Shown here piece by piece: positions 15,842-22,327 of a stretch of 22,339 nucleotides of DNA. The stretch comes from Chloroflexota bacterium. Lineage in GTDB: Bacteria; Chloroflexota; UBA6077. Position numbers and translations under genes: made by a program. The DNA is taken from positions 1 through 22,339 of the forward strand of contig JAJZQR010000066.1 of the NCBI GenBank assembly GCA_021806765.1, written 5' to 3'. The notes under the pieces are model-generated. The model was not told the origin of the DNA. It saw only the letters and a program-made list of their open reading frames with translations, and ran no database searches. The first letter of the stretch is position 1. Each line of letters starts with the position of its first letter.

Positions 15842-17050
15842 CTATTCCCGTACGCCGATGTAGCTGAGCACCTGGCCGACCGGCTCGCCCTTGGTGATCC
15901 CCAGCAGCCTCTTGAAGACGGTGGTGTACTGGGCGGACGAGGTGTCGCGGCCTCCCAGACCCGTCACGTAGTTGACCATCTTGGGTCGCTGGTCCAGGCC
16001 GTACATAGCGGTGCACAGGTCCTCGAAGATAGGAGCGCCGGAAGCGCCGGGCGCGGAGGCCTTCTCGACCACGGCCACGGCCTTGACGTTCTTCAGGGCC
16101 TCGGCCATCTGTGCGGCCGGGAACGGGCGGTACACCCGCGGCCGCACCACGCCGACCTTGAGGCCCTGCTCGCGCAGCTGCATCGCGGCCCACTGGGCCG
16201 TGCCGCCGATGCCGCTCAGGGCCACCACGGCTACCTCGGCGTCCTCCATGCCGTAGCTCTCCAGGATCGGCTGAGCCCGTCCGCTCAGCTTCTCGTACTC
16301 CTGGCCTACTTCCTCGATCGCCTTGAGGGAGCCCTCCAGCGCCTTGATCATGGAGAGCTTGTGCTCGGAGAAGAAGGGAGGCAGCACCAGGGCGCCGATG
16401 CTGATGGGGTTGTCCGTATCGAGCATGTTGATCTTCGGATTCGGCTCGCCGATGAACTGCTGGACCTCTTCCTTGTCCAGCATCTCCACCCGCTCCATGT
16501 CGTGGGAGACGTTGAAGCCGTCGAAGCAGACCATCACCGGCAGCTGCACCTCCGGGTGCTCGGCGATCCGCACGGCCATGATGGTGGTGTCGTAGATCTC
16601 CTGGGCGTCGGCGCAGAACAGCTGGATCCAGGCGGCGTCCCGGGAGGCCATGGAGTCGGAATGGTCGCCGTGGATGTTGATGGGGGCGCTCAGGGTGCGG
16701 TTGACCATCGGCATCACGATGGGCAGCCGGTTACCGGCGGCGATGAACAGCACTTCGTGCATCAGGGCGAGGCCCTGGGAGGAGGTGCAGGTCATGACCC
16801 GGCCACCGGCGGCAGCGCCGCCGCAGCAGGCGGACAGAGCGCTGTGCTCGCTCTCCACCGCCACGAACTCGGTCTGCACGTCGCCGTTGGCCACGTACTC
16901 GGCGAAGCGCTCGACGATCTCGGTCTGGGGGGTAATCGGGTAGGCGGCCACCTGGTCCGGGTTGATTTGCATCATTGCGTCGGCGGCAGCCCCGTCACCG
17001 GTGAGACCAACTACCTTCCTTTGCCGTACAGGCTTCTCAGCTATTGCCAT
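15842..17050 (-). CDS. porA: 2-oxoacid:ferredoxin oxidoreductase alpha subunit (PorA)
   Basis: A 402-residue alpha subunit. AAYPITPQTEI carries the substrate-contact threonine (T40). VESEHSALSACCGGAAAGG, TSSQGLALMHE and VNRTLSAPINIHGDHSD (R118) are standard for pyruvate-type enzymes. A C-terminal domain follows from about residue 260 (VAVVALSGIGGTAQWA). The ATG at 17050 is preferred over the GTG one codon upstream because AAGGAG (17059-17064) is eight bases away. The Thr in YPITP favours pyruvate over oxalate as substrate. Glyoxylate or another 2-oxoacid remains possible given the GlcDEF neighbours. Confidence 0.93.
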   Translation of the reverse strand: MAIAEKPVRQRKVVGLTGDGAAADAMMQINPDQVAAYPITPQTEIVERFAEYVANGDVQTEFVAVESEHSALSACCGGAAAGGRVMTCTSSQGLALMHEVLFIAAGNRLPIVMPMVNRTLSAPINIHGDHSDSMASRDAAWIQLFCADAQEIYDTTIMAVRIAEHPEVQLPVMVCFDGFNVSHDMERVEMLDKEEVQQFIGEPNPKINMLDTDNPISIGALVLPPFFSEHKLSMIKALEGSLKAIEEVGQEYEKLSGRAQPILESYGMEDAEVAVVALSGIGGTAQWAAMQLREQGLKVGVVRPRVYRPFPAAQMAEALKNVKAVAVVEKASAPGASGAPIFEDLCTAMYGLDQRPKMVNYVTGLGGRDTSSAQYTTVFKRLLGITKGEPVGQVLSYIGVRE

Positions 17051-17062
17051 CACTCGATCTCC

Positions 17063-17416
17063 TTACAGTGTGTGCTTGGCGAAGGTCTCGTCGGGCTGAT
17101 AGCGGCCGCCCTGCGCCATGTTCATGGCTTTGACCGGCTTGGAGTTGCACTCCTGGGCGCAGATACCACAACCCTTGCAGTGGTCCTCGTCGATCCCAGC
17201 TACCTTGCCGTCCTCGAGGATGATGGAGTCATCCGGGCAGTGGAGCCAGCACAGCAGGCAGTCGGTGCAGGCTGCGTCGTTGAAGATCGGCCGCTGGGTT
17301 CGCCAGCTGCCGGTCTGATATTGCACCCCGTTACCGTTGCTGGGGATGATCCCGCCCAGCGGTATCTCGTCGACCTTCGGGAAGGTCCCGGGCTTTACTT
17401 CGTGGATGTCGCTCAT
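17063..17416 (-). CDS. porD: 2-oxoacid:ferredoxin oxidoreductase delta subunit (PorD)
   Basis: A 117-residue ferredoxin-like subunit with two complete [4Fe-4S] motifs: C50-C53-C56-C60 and C80-C83-C86-C90. A lead-in GSWRTQRPIF is typical of PorD. It carries electrons from the TPP centre towards free ferredoxin. The ATG at 17416 overlaps the porG stop as ATGA, so translation is coupled. It lies 12 nt before porA. Confidence 0.93.
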   Translation of the reverse strand: MSDIHEVKPGTFPKVDEIPLGGIIPSNGNGVQYQTGSWRTQRPIFNDAACTDCLLCWLHCPDDSIILEDGKVAGIDEDHCKGCGICAQECNSKPVKAMNMAQGGRYQPDETFAKHTL

Positions 17417-17988
17417 TCGCTTTCAACCTCCTCGTAGGCCCTCGTCAGCGCCTTGACGTTGCCCTCGACCACCGACTGCTTGAACCGGGAGCCGAACATC
17501 GACCTCAGCTCCTCCTCGACGGCCTTGAAGGGGATCAGCCCGGTGATCTTTACCAGCGCACCCACCATTGCGGTGTTGGTGATCGGGCGTCCGACGGACT
17601 CGGTCGCGATCTTCGTCGCATTCACGGTGTACAGCTTGTAGTCGCCCTTCGGTAGCTGCTTCCTCAGCTCTGCCGCAGGCAGATCGGAGTTGATGATCAG
17701 CGGACCGCCCGACTTCAGTCCGGCGGTCACGTCCACGACCTCCAGAAGGGTGGGGTCCAGCACAACCACCGCATCCGGAGAGGTTACCTGCTCGTGGGTG
17801 TAGATCCGCTGGCTGCTCAGGCGGGTGAACGCCTGGATAGGGGCGCCCATGCGCTCCGTGCCGAATTCAGGGAAGCCCTGGAAGTGCTTGTTCTCGCGGC
17901 TTGCCGAAGCCGACAGGAAGCGGGACGCCGTCACCGCACCCTGGCCGCCGCGGGCGTGCCAGCGAACCTCGTAGAGATCTCCTGCCAT
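17413..17988 (-). CDS. porG: 2-oxoacid:ferredoxin oxidoreductase gamma subunit (PorG)
   Basis: The 191-residue gamma subunit, near the family's usual length (about 180). It opens with WHARGGQGAVTASRFLS and FPEFGTERMGAPIQAF, the conserved CoA-side motif of this domain, and contains INSDLP and TNTAMVGAL. The ATG at 17988 has GGAGG about eleven bases upstream. It is first in a porG-porD-porA-porB set and lies 24 nt after the formyl-THF hydrolase-like gene, so all are likely one operon driven from the iclR promoter. Confidence 0.93.
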   Translation of the reverse strand: MAGDLYEVRWHARGGQGAVTASRFLSASASRENKHFQGFPEFGTERMGAPIQAFTRLSSQRIYTHEQVTSPDAVVVLDPTLLEVVDVTAGLKSGGPLIINSDLPAAELRKQLPKGDYKLYTVNATKIATESVGRPITNTAMVGALVKITGLIPFKAVEEELRSMFGSRFKQSVVEGNVKALTRAYEEVESE

Positions 17989-18012
17989 CCTTTCTACTGC
18001 CTCCTCCTCGAA

Positions 18013-18927
18013 TTAGTATCCCAGCTTGTCTCCCACCTGCAGGCCGGCCGACGCGACGAACTCCGGCGCTTTCATCTTAGGAGCGCCCTGGGGTTGAACC
18101 CGCTTGACGAAGATGCTTCCACCGTTGCCCGCCACCAGGATACCTTCGTCGGAAATCTCCATGACGGTGCCTGGAGCGGTCGGGCCGCTCACGTTCCTCT
18201 TCTCGCAGTCGAAGATCTTCAGCGGCTGTCCCTTGTACAGGGTGGTGGCACCGGGCGACGGATTGCAGCCACGGATCACGTTGTAGACGACGTTGATGGG
18301 ATACATCCAGTCGATCGCCATCTTCTTGCAGATCGGCTCGTACTCGCCCTCGCTCAGATCCTGCACGATCCTGGGGGCCTTCCCTTCCTTGACCAGCTTC
18401 ACCGATTCCACCATCGCCTCGACGCCCAGGGGGAACAGCTTGTTGAAGTACACCGAGCCCAGGGTGTCGTCGGGTGTGATGGTCACCTCCTTCTGCATCA
18501 GGAGAGGTCCGGTGTCCAGCCCCTCGTCGTGCCAGAAGATGCTGAGGCCCGTCTTGGTCTCCCCGTTGATCACGGCCCAGTTGATGGCGCTGGCGCCTCG
18601 ATGACGGGGGAGCAGGGACGGGTGATACTGGATGGTTCCTTGCCTGGGGTACTGGATCATCGTCATCGGCACGATGTCAGTGACGAAGGCCATGACATTC
18701 AGTTCGGGATCGAAGGTCTTGTAGTCCTCGAATACCTCGGGGTTGCGCATCCGGGCCGGCTTCCTGACGGTGATCCCGCTCTTCGCTGCCAGCTCGCCGA
18801 GGGGATCCTGCTTGCCGTTCGGTGCATCCGGCGGGCAGTAGACGACGGTGATCTCCTCGCCTGCGTTGAGGAGAGCTTCCAGGACCTTCTCGCCGAAGGC
18901 TGCCTGGCCGATCAACGCAATCCTCAT
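18013..18927 (-). CDS. 10-formyltetrahydrofolate hydrolase-like formyltransferase
   Basis: A 304-residue formyltransferase-fold protein. It resembles the N-terminal hydrolase domain of 10-formyl-THF dehydrogenase (ALDH1L1) more than methionyl-tRNA formyltransferase. It begins MRIALIGQAAFGEKV and carries YHPSLLPRHRGASAINW with catalytic H102, then SIFWHDEGLDTGPLL with D138. These match H106 and D142 of ALDH1L1 with a constant offset of four. The FMT-type Asn (NVHGS) is absent; QYHPS stands instead. A C-terminal beta domain ends at LQVGDKLGY; no carrier-protein or aldehyde-dehydrogenase domain follows. Expected chemistry is 10-formyl-THF to formate plus THF, or formyl transfer to an unknown acceptor. 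The ATG at 18927 overlaps the iclR stop as ATGA and has a strong AAGGAGGTG site. It is tied by operon position to por. The family is sure; the exact reaction is inferred. Confidence 0.82.
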   Translation of the reverse strand: MRIALIGQAAFGEKVLEALLNAGEEITVVYCPPDAPNGKQDPLGELAAKSGITVRKPARMRNPEVFEDYKTFDPELNVMAFVTDIVPMTMIQYPRQGTIQYHPSLLPRHRGASAINWAVINGETKTGLSIFWHDEGLDTGPLLMQKEVTITPDDTLGSVYFNKLFPLGVEAMVESVKLVKEGKAPRIVQDLSEGEYEPICKKMAIDWMYPINVVYNVIRGCNPSPGATTLYKGQPLKIFDCEKRNVSGPTAPGTVMEISDEGILVAGNGGSIFVKRVQPQGAPKMKAPEFVASAGLQVGDKLGY

Positions 18928-19778
18928 GCTTCACCTCCTTGTGTCAAAAGTGCGGTGTCGACCGCTGAGCTGCAGGCTGGGCTGTATCCCAGGGCCGCCG
19001 AAAGACGGCCACACGCCTCCTGTACCAGAGGAACCAACAGGGGTACCCGCTCTGGGGTGATCCGGATCCAGGGTCCGGAGATGCTGATGGCAGCCACCAC
19101 CCTCCCACTGAAGTCCCACACCGGAGCTGCGATGCAGCTGACCCCATCCTCCTGCTCCCCATAGTCTGTGGCGTATCCCTGCCGCCGCGCCTCGTCCAAC
19201 TCGGCCATGAGGATGCCGGCGTCGACGATGGTGCGAGTGGCGTAGGGGGCGAGGATGTAGGAATTGAGCATCTGCCGCAGTTCCTCTTTGGAGAGGGCGG
19301 CCAGAAGGACCTTGCCAGAGGCTGTGCTGTGCAGCGGCGCCCGCGCACCCACCTGAACGAACATCCTGAGCATCCACCCCGGACTCGATACCTGCTCCAG
19401 GTAGACGATCTGGTGATCGTCCTGCACGGCCAAGTTGGCGGTCTCGCCGCTTTGCCGCATCAGATCCTGCAGTACGGGCAGGGCTTCCATGCGCAGGTCC
19501 AGATGGTCCCTCACAGCACGGGCTACGTCCAGCGGCTTCAGTCCGAGCAGATAGCGACCCGATTCCGGATTCTGGCGCACGTAGCCCCGAGAGATCAGAG
19601 TGGAGAGCAATCGATGAACGGTGCTGGCGTGCAGGCTGACCTGGCTGCTCAGTTGCGCGATGCCCACCTCGCCAGTCTCCGCCAGAGCCTCCAGGATGTC
19701 GAGGGTGCGCTCTACCGATTGGACGGTTGTCTTAGAGGAGGAGTCCTCGTTGGCTTTTCTTCGCGAAGCACCTGTCAC
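18924..19778 (-). CDS. IclR-family transcriptional regulator
   Basis: A 284-residue regulator. An N-terminal winged helix-turn-helix (about residues 17-80) contains SVERTLDILEALAE, LHASTVHRLLSTL and RYLLGLK. An IclR effector-binding domain (about 95-265) contains LHSTASGKVLLAAL, DYGEQEDGVSCIAAPVWD and VVAAISISGP. The start is GTG 19778 with GAGG seven bases upstream. Its stop overlaps the next gene, so it leads the formyl-THF hydrolase-porGDAB unit and likely controls itself and that unit. Characterised IclR proteins sense small acids such as glyoxylate, pyruvate or acetate derivatives, which fits the locus. The ligand is unknown. Confidence 0.93.
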   Translation of the reverse strand: MTGASRRKANEDSSSKTTVQSVERTLDILEALAETGEVGIAQLSSQVSLHASTVHRLLSTLISRGYVRQNPESGRYLLGLKPLDVARAVRDHLDLRMEALPVLQDLMRQSGETANLAVQDDHQIVYLEQVSSPGWMLRMFVQVGARAPLHSTASGKVLLAALSKEELRQMLNSYILAPYATRTIVDAGILMAELDEARRQGYATDYGEQEDGVSCIAAPVWDFSGRVVAAISISGPWIRITPERVPLLVPLVQEACGRLSAALGYSPACSSAVDTALLTQGGEA

Positions 19779-19845
19779 CTGACAACCTCGTCAGCAGAAC
19801 TGGCTGCGGATGCCGCTGGGTGAAGGGGGAGAACTTCCAAATGGT

Positions 19846-19858
19846 GAAATCCCGTTTC
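19846..19858. promoter_or_regulatory. Possible autoregulatory dyad at the iclR start site
   Basis: GAAA-TCCCG-TTTC is an inverted repeat that begins at the predicted transcription start and runs downstream. Its place and shape suit an IclR-type operator, but the arms are only 4 bp. Confidence 0.25.
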
Positions 19859-19865
19859 GCGATAC

Positions 19866-19894
19866 AATATAGGCTCACCCGAAGGCCTTGTCAA
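19866..19894 (-). promoter_or_regulatory. Promoter of iclR and the por operon
   Basis: TTGACA (19889-19894), exactly 17 bp, then TATATT (19866-19871) on the minus strand: six and five of six consensus bases. The start site should fall near 19859. It is the best promoter in the window and lies back to back with the thiamine promoter. Confidence 0.75.
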
Positions 19895-19897
19895 GCC

Positions 19898-19926
19898 TTG
19901 TTCTCACTCCTACGCCGTGCTAGTAT
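19898..19926 (+). promoter_or_regulatory. Promoter of the thiamine operon
   Basis: TTGTTC (19898-19903), 17 bp, then TAGTAT (19921-19926) preceded by TG one base upstream, an extended -10 (TGCTAGTAT). Its -35 is 3 bp from the iclR -35, so the two polymerases would compete for the site. The start should fall about 20 nt before the TPP riboswitch. Confidence 0.6.
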
Positions 19927-19953
19927 AGGCCGCGTCGAAAACCGAATAAGGCG

Positions 19954-20040
19954 TCTGCTAGGGGAGCGTACCTGCTGAGAGGCGGTTCTGCCGCCAACCC
20001 TGTGAACCTGAACTGGGTAGTGCCAGCGTAGGGAAGCAGA
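19954..20040 (+). promoter_or_regulatory. TPP (THI-box) riboswitch
   Basis: It contains the conserved CTGAGA (pyrimidine-binding arm) and the block ACCTGAACTGGGTAGTGCCA followed by GCGTAGGGAAGC. The closing stem TCTGC/GCAGA (19954-19958 with 20036-20040) is intact. It binds thiamine pyrophosphate and represses the thi genes below. This assignment rests on direct match to the class consensus. Confidence 0.95.
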
Positions 20041-20063
20041 GCACAAGGGATGAAGTTCGTGGT

Positions 20064-20101
20064 TGGCCGCTCCTTCAGTCGATTGGGGCGGCCATTGTTT
20101 A
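20064..20101 (+). terminator. Riboswitch expression-platform terminator
   Basis: A 10-bp stem TGGCCGCTCC / GGGGCGGCCA (one G-T pair) with an 11-nt loop, followed by TTGTTTA. It begins 23 nt past the aptamer. It should form when TPP is bound and stop transcription before the thi genes. Confidence 0.75.
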
Positions 20102-20125
20102 TCCCCCTCTCGGTCTGGGAGAGGC

Positions 20126-20151
20126 GTGGTCCTGCCAGAGGGCAGGACCAC
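20126..20151. repeat. Inverted repeat in the thi leader
   Basis: 11-bp perfect arms around AGAG, directly next to the 30-bp palindrome at 20153. One of a chain of repeats that fills 20102-20282. Confidence 0.7.
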
Positions 20152-20152
20152 C

Positions 20153-20182
20153 TGTAGAGACGCGACATGTCGCGTCTCTACA
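20153..20182. repeat. 30-bp perfect palindrome, TGTAGAGACGCGAC type
   Basis: The whole element equals its reverse complement, centred on ACATGT. Palindromes beginning GTAGAGACGCGAC are common dispersed intergenic repeats in several bacterial lineages, including cyanobacteria and Chloroflexota; that statement is from general knowledge. Confidence 0.8.
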
Positions 20183-20202
20183 ATCCAAACCCCTTGGAGA
20201 GG

Positions 20203-20282
20203 CGTGACGCGAGCTGGCGCGGCGTCACGGGGTGAGGGCGAAGACTCCCTCTCCCAGAGGGAGAGGGTCAGGGTGAGGGCGT
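20203..20282. repeat. Composite REP-like repeat abutting thiE
   Basis: CGTGACGC/GCGTCACG arms (20203-20229) are followed by a CCCTCTCCC-AGA-GGGAGAGGG hairpin (20247-20267) and GTCAGGGTGAGGGCG. The motif GGTGAGGGCG occurs twice. The 3' edge touches the thiE start codon and supplies its only GA-rich ribosome-binding sequence. Confidence 0.65.
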
Positions 20283-20933
20283 TTGCAGGACAATCGACTC
20301 CAACTTCCCATCCTCTGCCTGGTTACCGATCCCGCAGCCTGCCTCGGCCGTCCCCTGGAGCAGGTGGTCGCCGTGGCCGTCGAGGCCGGGGTGGGATTGG
20401 TTCAGCTGCGCCAGAAGGAACTCCCCGCCCGGCAGTTGCTCGATCTGGGCAGAACCCTGCTGGGGCCGATTAGCCAGCGAGGGGCGGCCCTGGTGGTGAA
20501 CGATCGGGTGGACGTGGCGATGGCCCTGGGTGCCCAGGGGGTCCAGCTGGGTGGCGGCAGCCTGCCCGTCCGGGAGGCGAGGCGGCTGGCGGGCGACGGG
20601 ATGCTGATAGGGGCGTCTGCCCATTCCCTGGAAGAGGCCCTGCGGGCGGAGGGGGAGGGCGCCGATTACCTGATACTGGGCACCATCTTCGAGACCCGGT
20701 CCCATCCCGGGCTGAAACCTGCCGGCCTCGGCCTGGTGTCCAGGGTGGCGGAGACGGTGCGGATCCCCGTCATCGCCATCGGGGGCATCAGCGCAGGGAA
20801 CGCCGGGTTGGTGATGGCGGCGGGTGCGAGTGGCGTCGCGGTGATCACCGCCCTTCAGTCGGCGCCGGACGTGGCGGCGGCGGTCAGACAGCTGCTGGCG
20901 GCTATGAAAGAGGGCCTCGGAGGGGGGCCCTGA
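20283..20933 (+). CDS. thiE: ThiE/TenI-family protein (thiamine phosphate synthase-like)
   Basis: A 216-residue TIM-barrel protein. It has QLRQKE (41-46), NDRVDVA (73-79), GASAHSLEEAL, YLILGTIFETRSHPG and VIAIGGIS. ThiE joins the thiazole and pyrimidine phosphates; TenI is a thiazole tautomerase of the same fold. Signals conflict. The Mg-binding aspartate region of ThiE (LGQxD) reads LGGGS, which is TenI-like. The TenI catalytic His (GHVFETD) is Thr here. Genes of both kinds occur beside thiG and thiS. The start is TTG 20283; an in-frame stop lies six bases upstream and the next ATG is inside the fold. First gene of the TPP-riboswitch operon. Confidence 0.82.
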   Translation: MQDNRLQLPILCLVTDPAACLGRPLEQVVAVAVEAGVGLVQLRQKELPARQLLDLGRTLLGPISQRGAALVVNDRVDVAMALGAQGVQLGGGSLPVREARRLAGDGMLIGASAHSLEEALRAEGEGADYLILGTIFETRSHPGLKPAGLGLVSRVAETVRIPVIAIGGISAGNAGLVMAAGASGVAVITALQSAPDVAAAVRQLLAAMKEGLGGGP

Positions 20934-21057
20934 GGGGCAAAGGCGACCGATGGTGTTAGGGCAGGGACTTGTCCCCCGCCGGCCCCGGGTCGTGGTTGAC
21001 GGGCTGTGGGGGTGAACCCCGGCCCTACGATGGCGAAATGCAAGGGGAGATGTGGGT
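20934..21057 (+). other. thiE-thiG spacer
   Basis: 124 nt with no gene. It contains degenerate GGGG...CCCC repeats ending GGCCCTAC, resembling a decayed copy of the intergenic palindromes, and then the thiG ribosome site AGGGGAG. Confidence 0.4.
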
Positions 21058-21831
21058 ATGGACGATAGGCTGGTAATCGCGGGCAAGGAACTCCGCTCCA
21101 GGCTGTTCCTGGGCACCGGCAAGTACCGCAACAACGAGGAGATGCACGCGGCCTTCGAGGCGGCGCAGGCCGAGGTCATCACCGTCGCGTTGCGGAGGCT
21201 GGATCTCAGCGATCCCAATAAGAAGACCCTGCTGGACGAGATCGACTGGGGCAGGTACACCATCCTGCCCAACACAGCCGGGTGCCAGACGGCCGACGAG
21301 GCGGTGCGCACGGCCCAGCTGGCCAGGGCAATGGGCCTCTCCAACTGGGTGAAGCTGGAGGTGATCCCCGACACCAAGTACCTCCTGCCCGATCCCATAG
21401 GGACCCTGGAGGCGGCCAGACGGTTGGTGGACGAGGGCTTCGTGGTGCTGCCCTACATCAATGACGACCCCGTTCTGGCCAGGCGGTTGGAGGAGGTGGG
21501 CTGCGCCACGGTGATGCCGCTAGCCTCACCCATCGGTTCCGGACAGGGGATGGTGAACTTCGATCAGATCAAGATCATCATCGAGCAGGCCAGGGTGCCG
21601 GTGGTGGTGGACGCTGGGATCGGCACTCCCTCCGATGCGGCCATGGCCATGGAGCTGGGCGCTTCCGCCTGTCTGATCAACACCGCGGTGGCCCAGGCCC
21701 AGAGTCCGGCCCTGATGGCCGAGGCGATGAGGCTGGGCATCGAGGCCGGTCGCAAGGCGTTTCTGGCCGGGCGGATCCCGAGGAAGGCATATGCCTCTGC
21801 CAGCAGTCCCCTGGAGGGCCTCGTTCGGTAA
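21058..21831 (+). CDS. thiG: Thiazole synthase ThiG
   Basis: A 257-residue enzyme that builds the thiazole phosphate of thiamine from deoxyxylulose phosphate, dehydroglycine and ThiS thiocarboxylate. The Schiff-base lysine is K99 in NWVKLEVIPD. Other family blocks are GTGKYRNNEEM, LPNTAGCQTADEAV, PLASPIGSGQGM and VVDAGIGTPSDAAMAMELGA. The ATG at 21058 is preferred over the GTG six bases upstream because GGGGAG then stands eight bases away. The length equals the family norm (about 255). It follows the thiE-like gene and precedes thiS; neither thiF nor thiH/thiO is in this window. Confidence 0.97.
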   Translation: MDDRLVIAGKELRSRLFLGTGKYRNNEEMHAAFEAAQAEVITVALRRLDLSDPNKKTLLDEIDWGRYTILPNTAGCQTADEAVRTAQLARAMGLSNWVKLEVIPDTKYLLPDPIGTLEAARRLVDEGFVVLPYINDDPVLARRLEEVGCATVMPLASPIGSGQGMVNFDQIKIIIEQARVPVVVDAGIGTPSDAAMAMELGASACLINTAVAQAQSPALMAEAMRLGIEAGRKAFLAGRIPRKAYASASSPLEGLVR

Positions 21832-21864
21832 GTGAGTCGCACGAAGAAAGCGGGTCCAGGGCAC

Positions 21865-21918
21865 GCAAACCTGCCCTCTGGCCGGTTTGCGGCCTGGCGG
21901 GGTTTGGGGTGTCCCCAA
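21865..21918 (+). other. Hairpins in the thiG-thiS gap
   Basis: GCAAACC/GGTTTGC (21865-21871 with 21884-21890), then TTGGGG-TGT-CCCCAA (21904-21918). They lie in a 123-nt gap between two cotranscribed genes and could adjust thiS expression or be repeat remnants. Confidence 0.4.
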
Positions 21919-21954
21919 GAAGATCCCTCCTACCTCTGCACGGGGTTTTGAAGA

Positions 21955-22158
21955 ATGTTCGACATAACACTTAATGGGAAGGTTGAGAAGGTGGAGGAGG
22001 GCTCCACCATCTCTGTCCTCCTGGAATCCAAAGGGGTGAACCCCGCCCGGGTCGCGGTGGAGCTGAACCGGCGGATCCTCCGGCGGGAGGAGTACGCCTC
22101 CACCAGGCTTTCGGCGGGCGATGCCCTGGAGGTCGTTACCTTCGTCGGCGGGGGATGA
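21955..22158 (+). CDS. thiS: Sulfur-carrier protein ThiS
   Basis: A 67-residue beta-grasp sulfur carrier ending VVTFVGGG. The terminal Gly-Gly is adenylated by a ThiF-type enzyme and made into a thiocarboxylate that gives sulfur to ThiG. The internal [10 protein letters not shown] is typical. The ATG at 21955 has only a weak site (GAAGA). It is the last gene of the unit, followed by a hairpin. Confidence 0.95.
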   Translation: MFDITLNGKVEKVEEGSTISVLLESKGVNPARVAVELNRRILRREEYASTRLSAGDALEVVTFVGGG

Positions 22159-22185
22159 TTTGCGAAGCTGTCTTGCCGCGTGAGC

Positions 22186-22222
22186 CAGGGGTAGAGCCGG
22201 TCCGAGGCCCACTCTACCCCTG
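22186..22222 (+). terminator. Hairpin ending the thiamine unit
   Basis: 11-bp perfect arms CAGGGGTAGAG / CTCTACCCCTG with a 15-nt loop, 28 nt past the thiS stop. No strong T run follows. The sequence 22223-22300 shows no gene. Confidence 0.6.
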
Positions 22223-22300
22223 ACTCCTAGAGGAGTCCTTCCGGGACCCCCGTCTCCAGCATCGCCGCTTACCGCACCCCCTGCCCCAGGGCCTTTTAGT

Positions 22301-22327
22301 TGTCACCCTGAGCAGAGCGACTGGTCT
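22301..22327. repeat. Fragment of a dispersed repeat (TGTCACCCTGAGC type)
   Basis: The words TGTCACCCTGAGC, AGAGCGA and GGTCTC in this order resemble a repeat seen between genes in many bacterial genomes (from memory, unverified). It is cut off by the window end. Confidence 0.4.

Noticed and set aside
14896..17988. Oxalate oxidoreductase instead of a pyruvate-type enzyme
   Set aside because: PorA keeps the Thr of YPITP, which I recall being replaced in the oxalate enzyme, and delta is a separate gene. Not excluded, but not supported by sequence.
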